Part shown: positions 62,792 to 64,000 of the stretch, one piece after another | How positions within the stretch are numbered: position 1 is the stretch's first letter | How the letters are laid out: the number at the start of each line of letters is the position of its first letter | Assembly: GCF_006346315.1 (NCBI RefSeq) | Contig: NZ_VDMR01000001.1 | Span: forward strand, 62,001-126,000 | Source: Nocardioides litoris | GTDB lineage: Bacteria > Actinomycetota > Actinomycetes > Propionibacteriales > Nocardioidaceae | Reading direction: 5' to 3' | DNA: 64,000 nucleotides | The notes under the pieces: model-generated | The model's input: the letters and a program-made list of their open reading frames with translations, nothing else | What the model was told of the DNA's origin: nothing | Database searches by the model: none | Made by a program: the position numbers and the translations under genes

Positions 62792-64000
62792 TGACCTCCC
62801 CCGCGCCGCTCGAGGCGAGCCCCACCGGCCTGAACTGGTCGGGCAACGTCCGCTACGCCTCGACCGGCGTGGTGCAGCCGCCCGACCTCGCCGGGGTGCA
62901 GGAGGCCGTCGCGGGCGCCGCGGCGGCCGGCACCCGTGTCCGCGCGCTGGGCTCGCGCCACTCCTTCTCCACCGTCGCCGACACCGACGGGCTGCACCTG
63001 TCGACCCGCGGGCTCGGCACCCGCGTCGAGGTCGACGCCGACGGCCTCGCCGCGGTGCCGTCGGGGGCGACGTACGCCGAGGTCGCGGCCCAGCTGCACG
63101 CCGCCGGCCGGGCGCTGCACAACATGGGCTCGCTGCCGCACATCAGCGTCGCCGGCGCCTGCGCCACCGGCACCCACGGCTCCGGCGACGGCAACGGGGC
63201 GCTGGCCACCGCGGTCCGCGGCCTCGAGCTGGTGACGGCCAGCGGCGAGGTCGTGCGGCTCGACGCCGACCACCCCGACCTGCCCGGCGCCGCGGTCTCG
63301 CTCGGCGCGCTCGGGGTCGTCACCCGGCTCTGGCTGGCCACCGAGCCGGCGTACGACGTCGCGCAGACGGTCTGGACCGACGTGCCCGCCGACGCGCTGG
63401 CCGACGAGATCGAGGCGGTCATGGGCTCCGGCCACAGCGTCAGCGTCTTCGACGACCTGCGCGACCCGTCGGTGGTGAGCGCGGTGTTCGTCAAGCAGCG
63501 CGTCGACGGTCGCGCCGACCTCGCGCCCGTGCTGGCCGGACGGCCGTCGGCCGCCGGCCCGGTGCACCCGGTGCCCGGCATCGACCCCGCGCCGGCCACC
63601 GAGCAGGGCGGCGTGTCCGGGCCCTGGCACGAGCGGCTGCCGCACTTCCGCGCCGAGTTCGTGCCGAGCGTGGGGGAGGAGCTGCAGACCGAGTACTTCG
63701 TGCCGCGGGCGGCGATCCGCGAGGCGCGTGCGGCGCTGGCCGAGGTCGCCGACCAGGTGGCGCCCGTGCTGATGGTGCACGAGCTGCGCACCGTCGCCGC
63801 CGACGAGCTGTGGCTCAGCGGCGCCCACGGCCGCGACACCGTGGCGATCCACTTCACCTGGCGGCCCGAGCCGGGGCCGGTCGGCGAGGCGGTGCGCCTG
63901 CTGGAGCGGGTGCTGGCGCCGTACGACCCGCGGGCCCACTGGGGCAAGGTCGCCGGCGGCACCGTGCCGCGCTGCGACCCGGCGGGGGCGGCGCGGTTCG
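62792..64000 (+). CDS. Alditol/xylitol oxidase-like FAD enzyme, 5' part (cut by right edge)
   Basis: The frame is open to the window end (403 codons). The N-terminal FAD_binding_4 domain carries LGSRHSFSTVADTDGLHLS, with the flavin-linking His, and SVAGACATGTHGSGDGNGAL. The later part reads LPHFRAEFVPSVGEELQTEY, VHELRTVAADELWLS and VAIHFTW, as in alditol oxidase and D-arabinono-1,4-lactone oxidase C-terminal domains. It would oxidise a polyol such as xylitol, sorbitol or arabinitol with oxygen. The GTG at 62789 is an equally possible start. No clear ribosome site is seen. Confidence 0.85.

Noticed and set aside
58573-62846. Long open frames on the minus strand opposite araB-araD-araA (about 606 and 827 codons)
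   Set aside because: They are antisense shadows of very GC-rich genes: low-complexity Gly/Val/Arg/His composition, no domains, and exactly opposite well-supported enzymes.

Overview
The window is about 64 kb of very GC-rich DNA with near-universal G/C at third codon positions, frequent GTG starts and dense 4-nt stop/start overlaps. Mycothione reductase, a GAF-ANTAR regulator, a BTAD/NB-ARC regulator, a DUF222-HNH (13E12-type) protein, a Holin-X/DUF3618 cluster and a SigB/F-type sigma factor point to an actinobacterium. Nocardioidaceae (Nocardioides-like) is the best guess, inferred from family content and not from any database search. I saw no rRNA, tRNA, insertion sequence, prophage or CRISPR array.

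Left third (1-22 kb), isoprenoid and pigment region. After the 3' end of mycothione reductase come crtB-crtI, a CDP-alcohol phosphotransferase and a small protein in one overlapping operon, then accessory genes (DUF4259, HNH, DUF6226-like, deaminase, GNAT). A strictly overlapping minus-strand operon (BrkB-like, CrtA-like oxygenase, CruF hydratase, CruG-like glycosyltransferase, CrtD-like desaturase) starts 24 nt from the divergent plus-strand crtYc-crtYd cyclase genes. crtE lies convergent to crtYd. Divergent from crtE is a second tight operon: NAD-epimerase, UbiA prenyltransferase, geranylgeranyl-reductase-like flavoprotein, type III polyketide synthase, isoprenylcysteine-methyltransferase-like enzyme and FAD hydroxylase. 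The last three resemble the SrsABC phenolic-lipid pathway. Together with the UbiA and reductase genes they suggest a prenylated alkylresorcinol or quinone, the most interesting system here.

Middle (22-43 kb): a three-gene membrane stress cluster (DUF3618, Holin-X), a 70-bp intergenic repeat array, 3-hydroxyacyl-CoA dehydrogenase, a YbdK-type ligase, a PPOX-fold protein with BrkB, a SigF-type sigma factor co-transcribed with an SRPBCC protein and a CrtI-fold oxidoreductase, GAF-ANTAR, a frameshifted glycosyltransferase, several redox enzymes, and a minus-strand zwf-edd-eda operon (Entner-Doudoroff) divergent from a ROK regulator.

Right third (43-64 kb): a BTAD/NB-ARC regulator with an apparently leaderless start, a small protein preceded by a perfect SOS box, a DUF7002-like protein, a secreted RTX-like protein, and then a furanose/arabinose locus. 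This has a LacI regulator, galM, a triple-XRE regulator, a YtfQ-R-T/YjfF-type ABC importer, a second LacI regulator with the same recognition-helix sequence, and araB-araD-araA, followed by an alditol-oxidase-like gene cut by the right edge. Related LacI-type palindromes precede the locus, galM, the XRE gene and the importer, so they may tie the locus into one regulon.
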